From contig NZ_BLVZ01000006.1 in the NCBI RefSeq assembly GCF_015471405.1, positions 1 through 64,000 on the forward strand: a DNA stretch of 64,000 nucleotides, given 5' to 3'. The DNA is from Pseudomonas cichorii. Lineage in GTDB: Bacteria; Pseudomonadota; Gammaproteobacteria; Pseudomonadales; Pseudomonadaceae. Each line of letters starts with the position of its first letter. Within the stretch, counting starts at the first letter, position 1. The position numbers and the translations under genes are program-made. This document shows, one piece after another, positions 1 through 9,021 of the stretch. The notes beneath the pieces were generated by a model, which was not told the DNA's origin, did not search any database, and was given only the letters and a program-made list of their open reading frames with translations.

Positions 1-86
1 GCGCCCTGCAACGGGGTTTCTACGGCGACGTCATAGACGCGGGACGTGAGGATCTTGCGGGCGTAGTGGTTGAGCAGATCGGTCAT
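1..86 (-). CDS. ilvA: threonine ammonia-lyase, biosynthetic (5' end only)
   Basis: Only the first 28 codons lie in the window; the gene runs off the left edge. The visible N-terminus (ARKILTSRVYDVAVETPLQ) matches, from memory, the start of Pseudomonas IlvA, the PLP enzyme that deaminates threonine to 2-oxobutanoate in isoleucine synthesis. The ATG (86-84) overlaps the TGA of a short upstream ORF as ATGA, and AAGGGG lies about 8 bases before it. Upstream lies an Ile-rich leader ORF and alternative hairpins, which fits an isoleucine-regulated gene. With so little sequence, identity rests on the N-terminal motif and on the leader. Confidence 0.75.
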   Translation of the reverse strand, partial: MTDLLNHYARKILTSRVYDVAVETPLQG

Positions 87-166
87 CGCGTCAACCCCTT
101 GGGCTGGGTCAGGATGATCAGGTTCGAGGACAGGCGAAGGGCGATAGAGCGAAGGATGATGATCAT
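83..166 (-). CDS. 27-aa Ile/Leu-rich ORF translationally coupled to ilvA
   Basis: A short ORF with a strong Shine-Dalgarno (AGGAG, 8 bases before the ATG at 166) begins M-I-I-I-L-R and later has N-L-I-I-L-T, then stops in a TGA that overlaps the ilvA ATG. Five of its 27 codons are Ile and six are Leu. It lies downstream of the candidate terminator, so it would only be translated after read-through and could couple ilvA translation to branched-chain aminoacyl-tRNA supply. An alternative reading is that the true ilvA start lies elsewhere and this is incidental. I do not recognise the peptide. Confidence 0.45.
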   Translation of the reverse strand: MIIILRSIALRLSSNLIILTQPKGLTR

Positions 167-206
167 GTCTGACTCCTGGTTCTGAAAGTAGCCCGGGAGA
201 CAGAAG

Positions 207-253
207 AAACCCGCCTCCAGGGCGGGTTTTTTGCAAACGTCGGCTAACCCGCC
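207..253 (-). promoter_or_regulatory. candidate transcription attenuator of ilvA (alternative hairpins)
   Basis: Reading the minus strand, three segments are mutually complementary: GGCGGGTT at the end of the leader ORF (253-246), AAACCCGCC (229-221) and GGCGGGTTT (215-207). Segments 2 and 3 form a 9-bp stem with a CTGGA loop followed by TTTCTTCTG, a terminator-like structure. Segments 1 and 2 form the competing antiterminator. A ribosome that finishes the leader would mask segment 1 and allow termination; one stalled at the Ile codons about 20 bases earlier would leave segment 1 free. The plus strand of the same hairpin is followed by TTTTTTG. Confidence 0.65.
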
Positions 254-309
254 ATGACTGGAATGACGGTAATAATAATCTGGCCGAAGAATTGCTTGAT
301 TGGGTTCAT
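244..309 (-). CDS. ilvA leader peptide (21 aa, three consecutive Ile codons)
   Basis: ORF of 21 codons, ATG at 309-307 and TAG at 246-244, with core FGQIIITVIPVM: four Ile, three in a row (ATT ATT ATT), and two Val. Its last codons form one arm of the antiterminator. A promoter-like pair TTGACT (346-341) and CATAAC (324-319), spaced 16, would start transcription only a few bases before the ATG, so the leader may be nearly leaderless; no Shine-Dalgarno is visible. The role as attenuation sensor is inferred from Ile codon content and geometry. Confidence 0.6.
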   Translation of the reverse strand: MNPIKQFFGQIIITVIPVMAG

Positions 310-318
310 GGGCTGGAG

Positions 319-346
319 GTTATGGCGGGAGGTGTTGCCAAGTCAA
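319..346 (-). promoter_or_regulatory. candidate sigma70 promoter for the ilvA leader
   Basis: TTGACT (-35, 346-341) and CATAAC (-10, 324-319) are separated by 16 bases on the minus strand. The expected start point near 312 is only about 3 bases upstream of the leader ATG. No other good pair was seen nearer than this, but the call is by eye. Confidence 0.45.
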
Positions 347-510
347 GGGTGAATTGAGCGGAAGACGAATGCGCTAAATTGATTTGCGCAGCGCTCGTAT
401 TTTTATAAGACGTAACATTTTTATTCACATTGGCACTTTACTGTGGTGCCTGTGGTCAGTTATCTCAGTGTTTCCAACCAGGCAATCAATCACCCAAAAG
501 GACTGAAAAG
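347..510. other. intergenic region upstream of the small acidic ORF
   Basis: AT-rich stretch between the divergent ilvA leader and the 28-aa ORF. It presumably carries the promoter of the small ORF; TATAAG at about 405 is a possible -10 but has no well-spaced -35. No RNA gene or repeat was recognised. Confidence 0.4.
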
Positions 511-597
511 ATGGACGAATATCAAGAAGAACTGCTGGAATCCCGCGCCTTTGAGCTGGACCCGCTGGAACCCGCCGACGACGCTACCGAACTGTGA
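511..597 (+). CDS. predicted 28-aa acidic small protein
   Basis: ATG at 511 is preceded by AAGGA at 8 bases, good spacing. The product begins MDEYQEELLESRAFELDPLE and is strongly acidic (about ten Glu/Asp against one Arg), ending in DDATEL. It stops 6 bases before the convergent AraC gene. No membrane segment or signal is present; the acidic start could form one short helix. The ribosome binding site and coding-like sequence make it a credible small gene, but I cannot name it. It could be an adaptor-type micropeptide or chance. Confidence 0.5.
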   Translation: MDEYQEELLESRAFELDPLEPADDATEL

Positions 598-603
598 GTG
601 GCG

Positions 604-1644
604 TCAGGCGCTTTGACGCTGGCTGCGGCGAAACTCTCCTGGAGTCTGGCTGTTCCAGCGTTTGAAGGCGCGTTGAAAGGCTTCGGCCGAGGCAAAACCC
701 AGCAGATACGCGATCTCGCCGAACGCCAGTTCAGTGTCGCGGATGTAAGTCATCGCCAGATCACGGCGAGTGTCATTGAGGATGGTGCGAAAGCGGGTGC
801 CTTCATCGGCCAGTTTTCGGCGTAGTGTCCAGGTCGGCAGCTTGAGCCGGGCTGCGATCTCTTCCAGATCAGGTTCCCTTCCTCCGTTCAATAACGGCCC
901 CAGCAACTGAATGATGCGTTCGCGCAGGCTGCGGGTGCGGGTCAGTTGTTCCAGTTCCTTTTCACACAATTGCAGCAAGTGCTGCCAGGTGCTTGGGCAG
1001 TGTTCAGGGTTGCGCAGCGCCAGGCTTGTCTGATCCAGACGCAATTGATTGGTCGCCGCGCCAAAGATCACCGGGTTGTCGCTCAGCAAGCTGTAGTCGG
1101 CTGCATATTCAGGCGCTTCAAATTCGATCTCGACCCTTTGAGCACGTACGGGGCTGGCGGCCAGAGCTGACAGGTGGCTGATCCAGGCACAAAGGATCGA
1201 GTCCACCACAAAGCGGTTGTAGGTGTTGTAGGGGCTGATGGAATAGAAGCGCAGCCAGGCACCTTCTGCGTCCTCATGAAAACTCGACTGACCGCGATAG
1301 TTGGAGCCATACAACGCCTCGAAACGGCTCAGAACCCGGGCAGCCTCGCGCACGGTCGGTGCCTGTGCTGCCGTGACACCAGCCAGTCCGAGCTGGCTGA
1401 GGCGGCTGAGCTGTCCCATGCGCAAGCCCAGCCCCGGTTGGCCGGTAAGCTGGATGGCCGCATGGCCCAGACGCATGTAGCGCGGGATAGACAGGCGTGC
1501 GCCTGCTTCGCTCAGGCGCGCCGTGTCCAGGCCGTATTGTTCCAGAAGCGGGGCAGGGTCCTGACCGAAACTGCGCACGGCGTCGCCCATGCTCTGGATA
1601 AAGCCCACTGAAAGATCCCCGAGGCGCAGCGTCAGGTCAGGCAT
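604..1644 (-). CDS. AraC-family transcriptional regulator (arabinose-binding-like N-terminus)
   Basis: 346 aa, the usual length for OruR/ArgR-like Pseudomonas AraC regulators with an N-terminal AraC_binding-type domain (about residues 25-210). The C-terminal 100 residues hold two helix-turn-helix units: LEEIAARLKLPTWTLRRKL and FGEIAYLLGFASAEAFQRAF, the latter with the conserved AF.RAFKRW.. TPGEFR signature. Its start lies 2 bases after the stop of the upstream nitrilase-like gene, so the two are probably one transcript. Ligand and targets are unknown; the divergent fadH next door is a plausible target by position only. In P. aeruginosa a similar trio (fadH1, nitrilase, AraC) exists, from memory. 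Confidence 0.85.
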   Translation of the reverse strand: MPDLTLRLGDLSVGFIQSMGDAVRSFGQDPAPLLEQYGLDTARLSEAGARLSIPRYMRLGHAAIQLTGQPGLGLRMGQLSRLSQLGLAGVTAAQAPTVREAARVLSRFEALYGSNYRGQSSFHEDAEGAWLRFYSISPYNTYNRFVVDSILCAWISHLSALAASPVRAQRVEIEFEAPEYAADYSLLSDNPVIFGAATNQLRLDQTSLALRNPEHCPSTWQHLLQLCEKELEQLTRTRSLRERIIQLLGPLLNGGREPDLEEIAARLKLPTWTLRRKLADEGTRFRTILNDTRRDLAMTYIRDTELAFGEIAYLLGFASAEAFQRAFKRWNSQTPGEFRRSQRQSA

Positions 1645-1646
1645 GG

Positions 1647-2792
1647 TCAGAGCCAGATATTGATCAGACGGGCGCCGCTCATGGCGCGGTTTTCCAGAAG
1701 CTGCTCGCCGATGATCTGCCCGTTGTGGCTGGCAAAACCTTGCCCGGAGCTGCCCTGGTTCCAGAACTGCCCGTGCAGGAACACACTGATACCGGCCCGG
1801 GCATTGCTGTCGGGTGTGCGGCCGGTCAGGGTCAGTTGGCGCCAGGCTTCGCCTTCGCTGATCGTGCCGGGTTTGAGGTCGGTGTCAGGGTTTTCACTCT
1901 TGTCCCAGAATCCGCGCCACGGGCTGGCCCAGCTACTTTTGCCGGGAACGAAGGCTGGCACCGCAATCAGCTCGGCGCCGTCAGCATTCAGGCGTGCGTA
2001 ATTGCCCGGATACCAGCTGTCGCTGCCGATCAGCACTGCCAGACGACCTGCCGGGGTGTCGATGACGTTCAAGGGCGCACTGGCTGCTGTCTCGACATAA
2101 TCGTGCTGGTAAGGGCTCGCAAACAATTGGCGTTGAGGCGGGCCGAGTGGCATGCCGTCGCTGCCAAACACAAGGCTGCTGTTATACAGTGCGCCATTGC
2201 CGATCCGCAGTTGACCCGCTTCGACACGCGGCTCCGGCAGCACGATGCTGCCAGCCACCAGGGTGACGCCAAACTCCTTGGCCAAGCCGCCGAACAGGGT
2301 TTGATAGTCCCGCGCCATGCTGTTCGCCTTCATGCGCAGATAAGCATCCTCCAGCCGATTCTCGCCGGTGGCTTGAGTGAAGGCCTCAATGAATTTCAGC
2401 GGGTTGCTCCAAGGCAGCCAACTCATGGCTTCATCCCGGTCGCTGGCCTGAAAGAGCTGGTTTTTCTCTCCTGAAACAAACAGCCAGGTGCCCACATGTT
2501 CCGGCAGGACAACGATGGTCCGGGTATTGATCAGGCCCAGTTCACGGGCATGTTGCAGGTAGGCCGCCAGCTTGCGGTGCAGACGCCCGGGGTTCTGGTA
2601 GTCGGTGGGGAACAGCTCGGGCTCGACCCCCAGCAGGTTGCCGCGCTCACCGGGCTGGCCTTCGTTGATGACCAGACGAATGCGCAGGTCGGACAGGTAA
2701 TGTCCCTGCGCACGTTGCCCGGTCCACAGGCCATAACTGACAAGGGTTGCGATACTCGCCAGGATGAGGCAGATACCGAAGAATTTACGCAT
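1647..2792 (-). CDS. membrane-anchored carbon-nitrogen hydrolase-fold protein lacking the nucleophile Cys
   Basis: 381 aa from the ATG at 2792; a TTG at 2810 would add six residues. The N-terminus is a signal anchor (FFGICLILASIATLVSYGLW). The body resembles the nitrilase / apolipoprotein N-acyltransferase fold: IVVLPEHVGTWL carries the usual catalytic Glu. At the nucleophile elbow, where the family has ICxD, this protein reads VLIGSDSWYP, with Gly in place of Cys. The only Cys in the protein is inside the N-terminal anchor. It is therefore predicted not to hydrolyse amides by the usual Cys mechanism; it may be a pseudoenzyme or binding protein. It is probably co-transcribed with the downstream AraC regulator. 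Confidence 0.75.
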   Translation of the reverse strand: MRKFFGICLILASIATLVSYGLWTGQRAQGHYLSDLRIRLVINEGQPGERGNLLGVEPELFPTDYQNPGRLHRKLAAYLQHARELGLINTRTIVVLPEHVGTWLFVSGEKNQLFQASDRDEAMSWLPWSNPLKFIEAFTQATGENRLEDAYLRMKANSMARDYQTLFGGLAKEFGVTLVAGSIVLPEPRVEAGQLRIGNGALYNSSLVFGSDGMPLGPPQRQLFASPYQHDYVETAASAPLNVIDTPAGRLAVLIGSDSWYPGNYARLNADGAELIAVPAFVPGKSSWASPWRGFWDKSENPDTDLKPGTISEGEAWRQLTLTGRTPDSNARAGISVFLHGQFWNQGSSGQGFASHNGQIIGEQLLENRAMSGARLINIWL

Positions 2793-2827
2793 AAGGTGCT
2801 GTTGATCCAAGGCCAGGACAGGACACT

Positions 2828-2983
2828 AGGCTTTGTACGATAAGTGGCTGCGCTCGGTGATGCTGCGTTAAAAACAGGCTCGGAATGCTCATTTACAACA
2901 CGTAAAGTCGAGCGCGACTCCGACCGTTCCTCGCCTGTTTTTGCCTTGCCTGACCTTCGCTCGCCGACTTTCGTACAGAGCCT
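2828..2983. repeat. 156-bp palindromic MITE-like element, copy 1
   Basis: The ends are imperfect inverted repeats (AGGCTTTGTACG at the left and CGTACAGAGCCT at the right), with a second internal inverted pair AAAAACAGGC / GCCTGTTTTT. A second copy lies at 15636-15778; copy 1 carries about 13 extra bases in the middle. It sits between the nitrilase-like gene and fadH. No coding potential beyond shadow ORFs. It looks like a small non-autonomous element dispersed in this genome. Confidence 0.8.
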
Positions 2984-3134
2984 AGCCTGCCTGCACGTTT
3001 GGATCAATAACTTGTCACTTTCGGTCATTGAGCGAGGCGGGTCGGCTCTTTACTGTTTGTGCCATGAACGGGTCATACAACGAGCCCGCAATAGAACAAG
3101 AGGACGCATAGATGTCCTCGCTTTTCCGTGATGA

Positions 3135-5189
<2,055 letters not shown>

Positions 5190-5217
5190 TTTTGAACTGA
5201 GTCATTCTTTTTAGTTG

Positions 5218-5246
5218 AAAGGCGCGCAAGCGCCTTTTCTTTTTTG
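5218..5246 (+). terminator. intrinsic terminator of fadH
   Basis: Stem AAAGGCGC / GCGCCTTT with loop GCAA, followed by TCTTTTTT, 29 bases after the fadH stop. Confidence 0.85.
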
Positions 5247-5539
5247 GTGCGTAAATACTTTTTTGATTTAGGGTTTTTCCTACGGTTGGTTGCGATGTGT
5301 CTGATTTTAATTTTTCAAAAGTAATGGTTCATATTTTTGATTTTTTCTTGTAATAAAATGTATTGAACTTATTTTTTGATGTTGCTGTACATTTTTCTTG
5401 GGTAGTGTTTAAACAGGTTTTGTTTAGTAGTCGTTGTCCTACACATTGTTTTGCTTTCAATAATTGCATGGATGCACTTTTTATACGTGCCTGAAGCCCT
5501 GTGTTCAGGATGCTGGCTCGTTGTTTTTAAGGATGATAA
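5247..5539. other. AT-rich region upstream of the bacteriocin gene
   Basis: About 290 bases with markedly lower GC than neighbouring genes and no ORF. It presumably holds the bacteriocin promoter. I looked for an SOS box (CTG-N10-CAG) and for a pyocin-type P-box and found neither in convincing form. The change in composition starts right after the fadH terminator and suggests the left edge of an acquired islet. Confidence 0.5.
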
Positions 5540-7351
5540 ATGCCAAAGAAACAAATAACACTGCCGCCTATTTATATTGGGGAGCAGCCACCGACTGGGG
5601 ACTTTAGCCTTGGACGATCATGGGGAGCATCAGCGCCCTCGATACCCGAAGCCATGCGATTTGGTCCCTTTATGTATCATACTCTCCAGGATTGGGAAAA
5701 AAGCTTCCAGACTAGCCTCGATTTGATTGACTCAGTTCTTGAACAAGAACTCAGTGCTGCTCGTGGGGGAGTTTCTCAAGACGCCAATACAATCGAAGGG
5801 CTTCAGCGTGAGTTGGTTTTGCGCGCACAGCTTATGGAAAAAAAGAGAACTGAAATCCAACAGGTTTCTGCGGCGGCGGATCGATTTTATGGGACGGATC
5901 CATTGTCGTTGACTCCTAAGCAGCAAATGGATGTCGTTATCCGTTTTATGAATAGTCACCCCCGTCCTCGGGAGCTTCATGGATTTGCCCAAACCTCTCA
6001 TGAAGCAGCTTATAAGCGCCGTTTTGCACAAGAAGCACTTGGGAAGTTGGCTGATCAAGCGGCTACATTTAGCGCAAGAGTGGCGGAAATGCAAAAGCAA
6101 GTAGCAGCGGAAGCGGCAGCCCGAGCGGCGGAACAAGCCCAGGTGGAGGCGGCAGCCCGAGCAGCGGAACAAGCCCAGGCGGAAGCGGCAACCCGGGCTG
6201 TAGAACAAGCTCAAGCTGAAACCGAGAGGTTAAGAGAAGAACAGCGACTAGAGCAGATTGCCCAAAATATTTTTCAGATCAATGGGGCGACAACTGAGGC
6301 TGGTGCTCAACTTGCTACTACGGCTGGGAGGGTCTTGGCGGCCGATGGCGCTACGCTAACCTTGCAAGCCTCTATACGCGCCTCAATTACCGCACTGGCT
6401 GAGTTGGCTGCTGGTGCAGCTTCCGGTCTTCTGGTCGGTGTGGGTGCTTTGATTTATCCATCCAGGTTGGGAAACGGCGAGTTGCCGAATCGCTACGCAC
6501 TCATGCTGCCACTGACGGACCTGACAACATCGCAGATTACTGAGATAAACCATGGCCCCATAGATCTTCCTGTCCGTCTCGGCTTCAAATCGGCGGACAG
6601 TGGACATACGGAGATTATCGTCATTCCTGCCGACGGGGCACATGTATCGAGGAGCGTACGGGTTATCGCTGCGGCATACGATTCTGCACTGAACGTTTAC
6701 TCGATCTCGACGCCGGATATACCGCCCAAGACCCTGATCTGGACGCCAATAGTCAATCCGGGCAACAGTTCTACTGCACTACCTGCCGATATACCTGAAG
6801 TCCCAGTGTATGAGGGTGCGATATTAACTCCTGTTGCTGGCAGAATTGACACTTATCCGGAGCTCGATGATGTCGAGATCGACGATTATATTTTTATATT
6901 TCCTGCGGACTCTGGACTGCCTGCACTTTACGCAGTTTTCCAAAGTCCTCGAAATATGCCGGGCGTTGTAAGTGGTGAGGGGCAGACTGTTTTCCATGAC
7001 TGGTTAGAGGCATTGGCAGAGGGAGAGGGGGCTCCTATACCGAAGCAGATAGCTGAACAGTTACGGGGTAAGCAGTTCAGTAATTTTTCCCGCTTTAGAG
7101 AGGCCTTCTGGAAGCTGGTAGCGGATGATGAACTCCTTGTAAATCAGTTTTCTTCGGAAAATAAGGTGCTGATGCAGAAAGGCTATGCTCCATATACTCC
7201 GAAGAAGCAAAGTGTCGGTGAGAGGAGGGTGTTTGAGATTCATCATATAGACTTTATATCTAACGGAGCTGCCGTTTATGATGTGAATAATATGCGTATT
7301 CTTACCCCTGCACGTCATATTAAATTGCATTCGGAGGTGAAGCATGGCTGA
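5540..7351 (+). CDS. S-type pyocin-like bacteriocin with C-terminal HNH DNase domain
   Basis: 603 aa secreted killer protein without a signal peptide, as usual for the family. An N-terminal region (1-180) of unknown fold probably binds the receptor. Residues 186-235 form an Ala/Glu coiled coil made of three 12-residue repeats (EAAARAAEQAQ). A hydrophobic stretch follows (285-306), then a pyocin-S-type translocation domain (about 310-470). The colicin E9-type DNase occupies about 480-603. The HNH residues are intact: H568, H569, N584, H593, H597, with the same spacing as colicin E9 H102/H103/N118/H127/H131. AAGGATGATAA precedes the ATG. The stop overlaps the first immunity gene. No lysis gene is adjacent. 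Composition is AT-rich. Confidence 0.92.
   Translation: MPKKQITLPPIYIGEQPPTGDFSLGRSWGASAPSIPEAMRFGPFMYHTLQDWEKSFQTSLDLIDSVLEQELSAARGGVSQDANTIEGLQRELVLRAQLMEKKRTEIQQVSAAADRFYGTDPLSLTPKQQMDVVIRFMNSHPRPRELHGFAQTSHEAAYKRRFAQEALGKLADQAATFSARVAEMQKQVAAEAAARAAEQAQVEAAARAAEQAQAEAATRAVEQAQAETERLREEQRLEQIAQNIFQINGATTEAGAQLATTAGRVLAADGATLTLQASIRASITALAELAAGAASGLLVGVGALIYPSRLGNGELPNRYALMLPLTDLTTSQITEINHGPIDLPVRLGFKSADSGHTEIIVIPADGAHVSRSVRVIAAAYDSALNVYSISTPDIPPKTLIWTPIVNPGNSSTALPADIPEVPVYEGAILTPVAGRIDTYPELDDVEIDDYIFIFPADSGLPALYAVFQSPRNMPGVVSGEGQTVFHDWLEALAEGEGAPIPKQIAEQLRGKQFSNFSRFREAFWKLVADDELLVNQFSSENKVLMQKGYAPYTPKKQSVGERRVFEIHHIDFISNGAAVYDVNNMRILTPARHIKLHSEVKHG
6112..6219 (+). repeat. three tandem 36-bp repeats inside the bacteriocin gene
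   Basis: Three imperfect copies of a 36-bp unit encode EAAARAAEQAQV, EAAARAAEQAQA and EAATRAVEQAQA. They lengthen the coiled coil between the presumed receptor-binding and translocation parts. Such units can expand or contract by slippage. Confidence 0.8.
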
Positions 7352-7607
7352 GTTGAAAGGCAAGTTAGAGGATTACTCCGAGTTGGAATTCATCCGTTTT
7401 GTGAGTGACATTTGTGCAGTCAATGCGATGAGCGAGGCTGAGCATGGGCGATGGGTTATCCATTTTGAGAATGTTACCGAGCATCCAGACGGGAGTGATC
7501 TCATTTATTACCCACAGCCAGACGCAGACTCCTCCCCAGAAGGCATCGTGAACACCATCAAGCAGTGGCGAGCTGAAAACGGCAAACCGGGGTTCAAGGC
7601 CGAGTGA
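7344..7607 (+). CDS. colicin/pyocin DNase immunity protein (cognate)
   Basis: 87 aa, the size of Im2/Im7/Im8/Im9 proteins that bind the HNH DNase exosite and protect the producer. The conserved helix III motif reads [10 protein letters not shown] (residues 50-59), with the two Tyr equivalent to Im9 Tyr54/Tyr55; the variable helix II (about residues 30-45) sets specificity. The ATG lies within the last codons of the bacteriocin gene, preceded by GGAGGTGA, so translation is coupled. Position makes it the cognate immunity protein for the DNase just upstream. Confidence 0.93.
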   Translation: MAELKGKLEDYSELEFIRFVSDICAVNAMSEAEHGRWVIHFENVTEHPDGSDLIYYPQPDADSSPEGIVNTIKQWRAENGKPGFKAE

Positions 7608-7615
7608 TCGGTAAG

Positions 7616-7650
7616 CCTGAACGTCACTAAGTTACATTCGGAGGTGAAGC
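7616..7650 (+). pseudogene. relic of a DNase gene 3' end before the second immunity gene
   Basis: The sequence between the two immunity genes aligns with the last codons of the bacteriocin (P-A-R-H...H-S-E-V-K) plus its GGAGGTGAAGC ribosome site, but has a small deletion and an in-frame stop after P-E-R-H. It looks like the stub left when a second bacteriocin nuclease domain was lost or recombined away. Confidence 0.6.
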
Positions 7651-7914
7651 GTGGCTGAGTTGAAAAATAAAATCGAGGACTACACTGAACATGAATTTAT
7701 CCGTTTTGTAACGGATATTTGCGTAGTCAACGCAGCAAGTGAAGCTGCGCACCGGAAATGGGTCAGGCACTTCAGGGCGATCATCGAGCATCCAGACGGG
7801 AGTGATCTCATTTATTACCCCCAGCCAGATGCAGACTCATCCCCAGAAGGCATCGTGAACACCATCAAACAGTGGCGGGCCGAAAACGGCAAGCCGGGGT
7901 TCAAGGTCGAGTGA
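7651..7914 (+). CDS. second colicin/pyocin-type immunity protein (orphan)
   Basis: 87 aa, GTG start with GGAGGTGA at good spacing. The C-terminal half (from [12 protein letters not shown] onward) is nearly identical in protein and DNA to the first immunity gene, while residues 22-45, which include specificity helix II, differ (for example [19 protein letters not shown]). It most likely protects against a different DNase bacteriocin whose nuclease is no longer here. The unit repeats at about 307 bp, pointing to a tandem duplication or recombination event. Confidence 0.9.
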   Translation: MAELKNKIEDYTEHEFIRFVTDICVVNAASEAAHRKWVRHFRAIIEHPDGSDLIYYPQPDADSSPEGIVNTIKQWRAENGKPGFKVE

Positions 7915-8009
7915 TCGGCAAGTCTGAAAGTTGCTGAGTGCGGGGACCAAGGCCCAAGGGTATACAAAAACTGTACACTGCAGCCCGTCCCCTCATTCCT
8001 GATCTTTCC

Positions 8010-8918
8010 ATGCTTGCCTCTGCACTGACCTGGCAACCCACAGCCCCTCTCGAACGTCTGAGCCTGCCCTGGTTAAAAAAGGCAGGCATCGAAGTCGCGA
8101 TTCTGCGGCTGGACCTTATCGATCCGCTGATCAGCGGCAACAAGTGGTTCAAGCTCACCGAGCATCTGGCTTGTGCGGCTCAGGGTGGAGCGGCGGGCGT
8201 CATCAGCCTTGGAGGCGCTCATTCCAATCATTTGCATGCGGCGGCGGCGGCGGGCAGGCGTTTTGGTTTTCCCACGGTGGGCTTGCTGCGTGGTCATGAG
8301 CAAGTGACGCCTACGGTGCTCGACCTGCAAGCCTTCGGGATGCAATTGCACTGGCTGGGTTATGGCGGTTATCGGGCTCGGCATGAGGAGGGCTTCTGGT
8401 TGCCATGGCAAGCGCAGTATCCCGAGCTGTATCCGATTCCTGAAGGTGGTGGCGGCATGCCCGGTGCCTTGGGCTGTGCCCGATTGCTGGACTTGATAAA
8501 AGAACCGTTGCAGTCGCTGGGTTGGGATGATTATCACGGTTGGTGGCTGGCGGCGGGTACCGGGACCACACTGGCCGGGCTGGTGCTGGCGGAGGCGGGT
8601 GCTCACCCGGTATATGGCGCGCTGGCGGTTCCGGATGATCATGGCGTCGCTCAGAATGTGGCGGCGTTGGTGGGCAGGTCTTCGTGTTACCAGTTGCTCG
8701 ATGCCAGTCGCGGTGGTTTTGCCAGAACCGATGAGGATTTAATGGCGTTCATCGCCAACAGTGAAGCGCAAGGCGGTATCCCGCTGGAGCCGCTTTACAC
8801 CGGCAAAGCGCTGCTGGCGCTGCACCATGAAGTCGCAGCCGGGCGCTTCATTTCGGGCACTCGCCTGATCTTTGTTCACACCGGTGGCCTGCAAGGCCGA
8901 CGGGCAATGATGCCCTGA
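8010..8918 (+). CDS. PLP-dependent ACC deaminase / D-cysteine desulfhydrase family protein
   Basis: 302 aa from the ATG at 8010; an in-frame ATG at 7938 would add residues rich in Pro/Arg that do not look like the family. Fold-type II PLP enzyme: PLP-binding Lys in LISGNKWFKL, the LGGAHSNHLHA loop that holds substrate, and a glycine-rich phosphate loop near GTGTT. C-terminus HTGGLQG matches the family's active-site Thr-Gly region. Members desulfurate D-cysteine or open ACC; which applies cannot be told by eye. It stands alone just after the bacteriocin islet, with no clear Shine-Dalgarno. Confidence 0.85.
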   Translation: MLASALTWQPTAPLERLSLPWLKKAGIEVAILRLDLIDPLISGNKWFKLTEHLACAAQGGAAGVISLGGAHSNHLHAAAAAGRRFGFPTVGLLRGHEQVTPTVLDLQAFGMQLHWLGYGGYRARHEEGFWLPWQAQYPELYPIPEGGGGMPGALGCARLLDLIKEPLQSLGWDDYHGWWLAAGTGTTLAGLVLAEAGAHPVYGALAVPDDHGVAQNVAALVGRSSCYQLLDASRGGFARTDEDLMAFIANSEAQGGIPLEPLYTGKALLALHHEVAAGRFISGTRLIFVHTGGLQGRRAMMP

Positions 8919-9021
8919 GGCAGAGGCGTCGTCCCTGACTACGTGGATGACACTTTTGGAGTAAAGCCTTCTATTCACTGTCTTGATAATCGGTCATCCC
9001 CCATCAATGGCCGAGGTCAGC

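Noticed and set aside
5247..5539. LexA box or PrtN P-box upstream of the bacteriocin
   Set aside because: No CTG-N10-CAG palindrome and no convincing ATTGnnGT repeats seen by eye.
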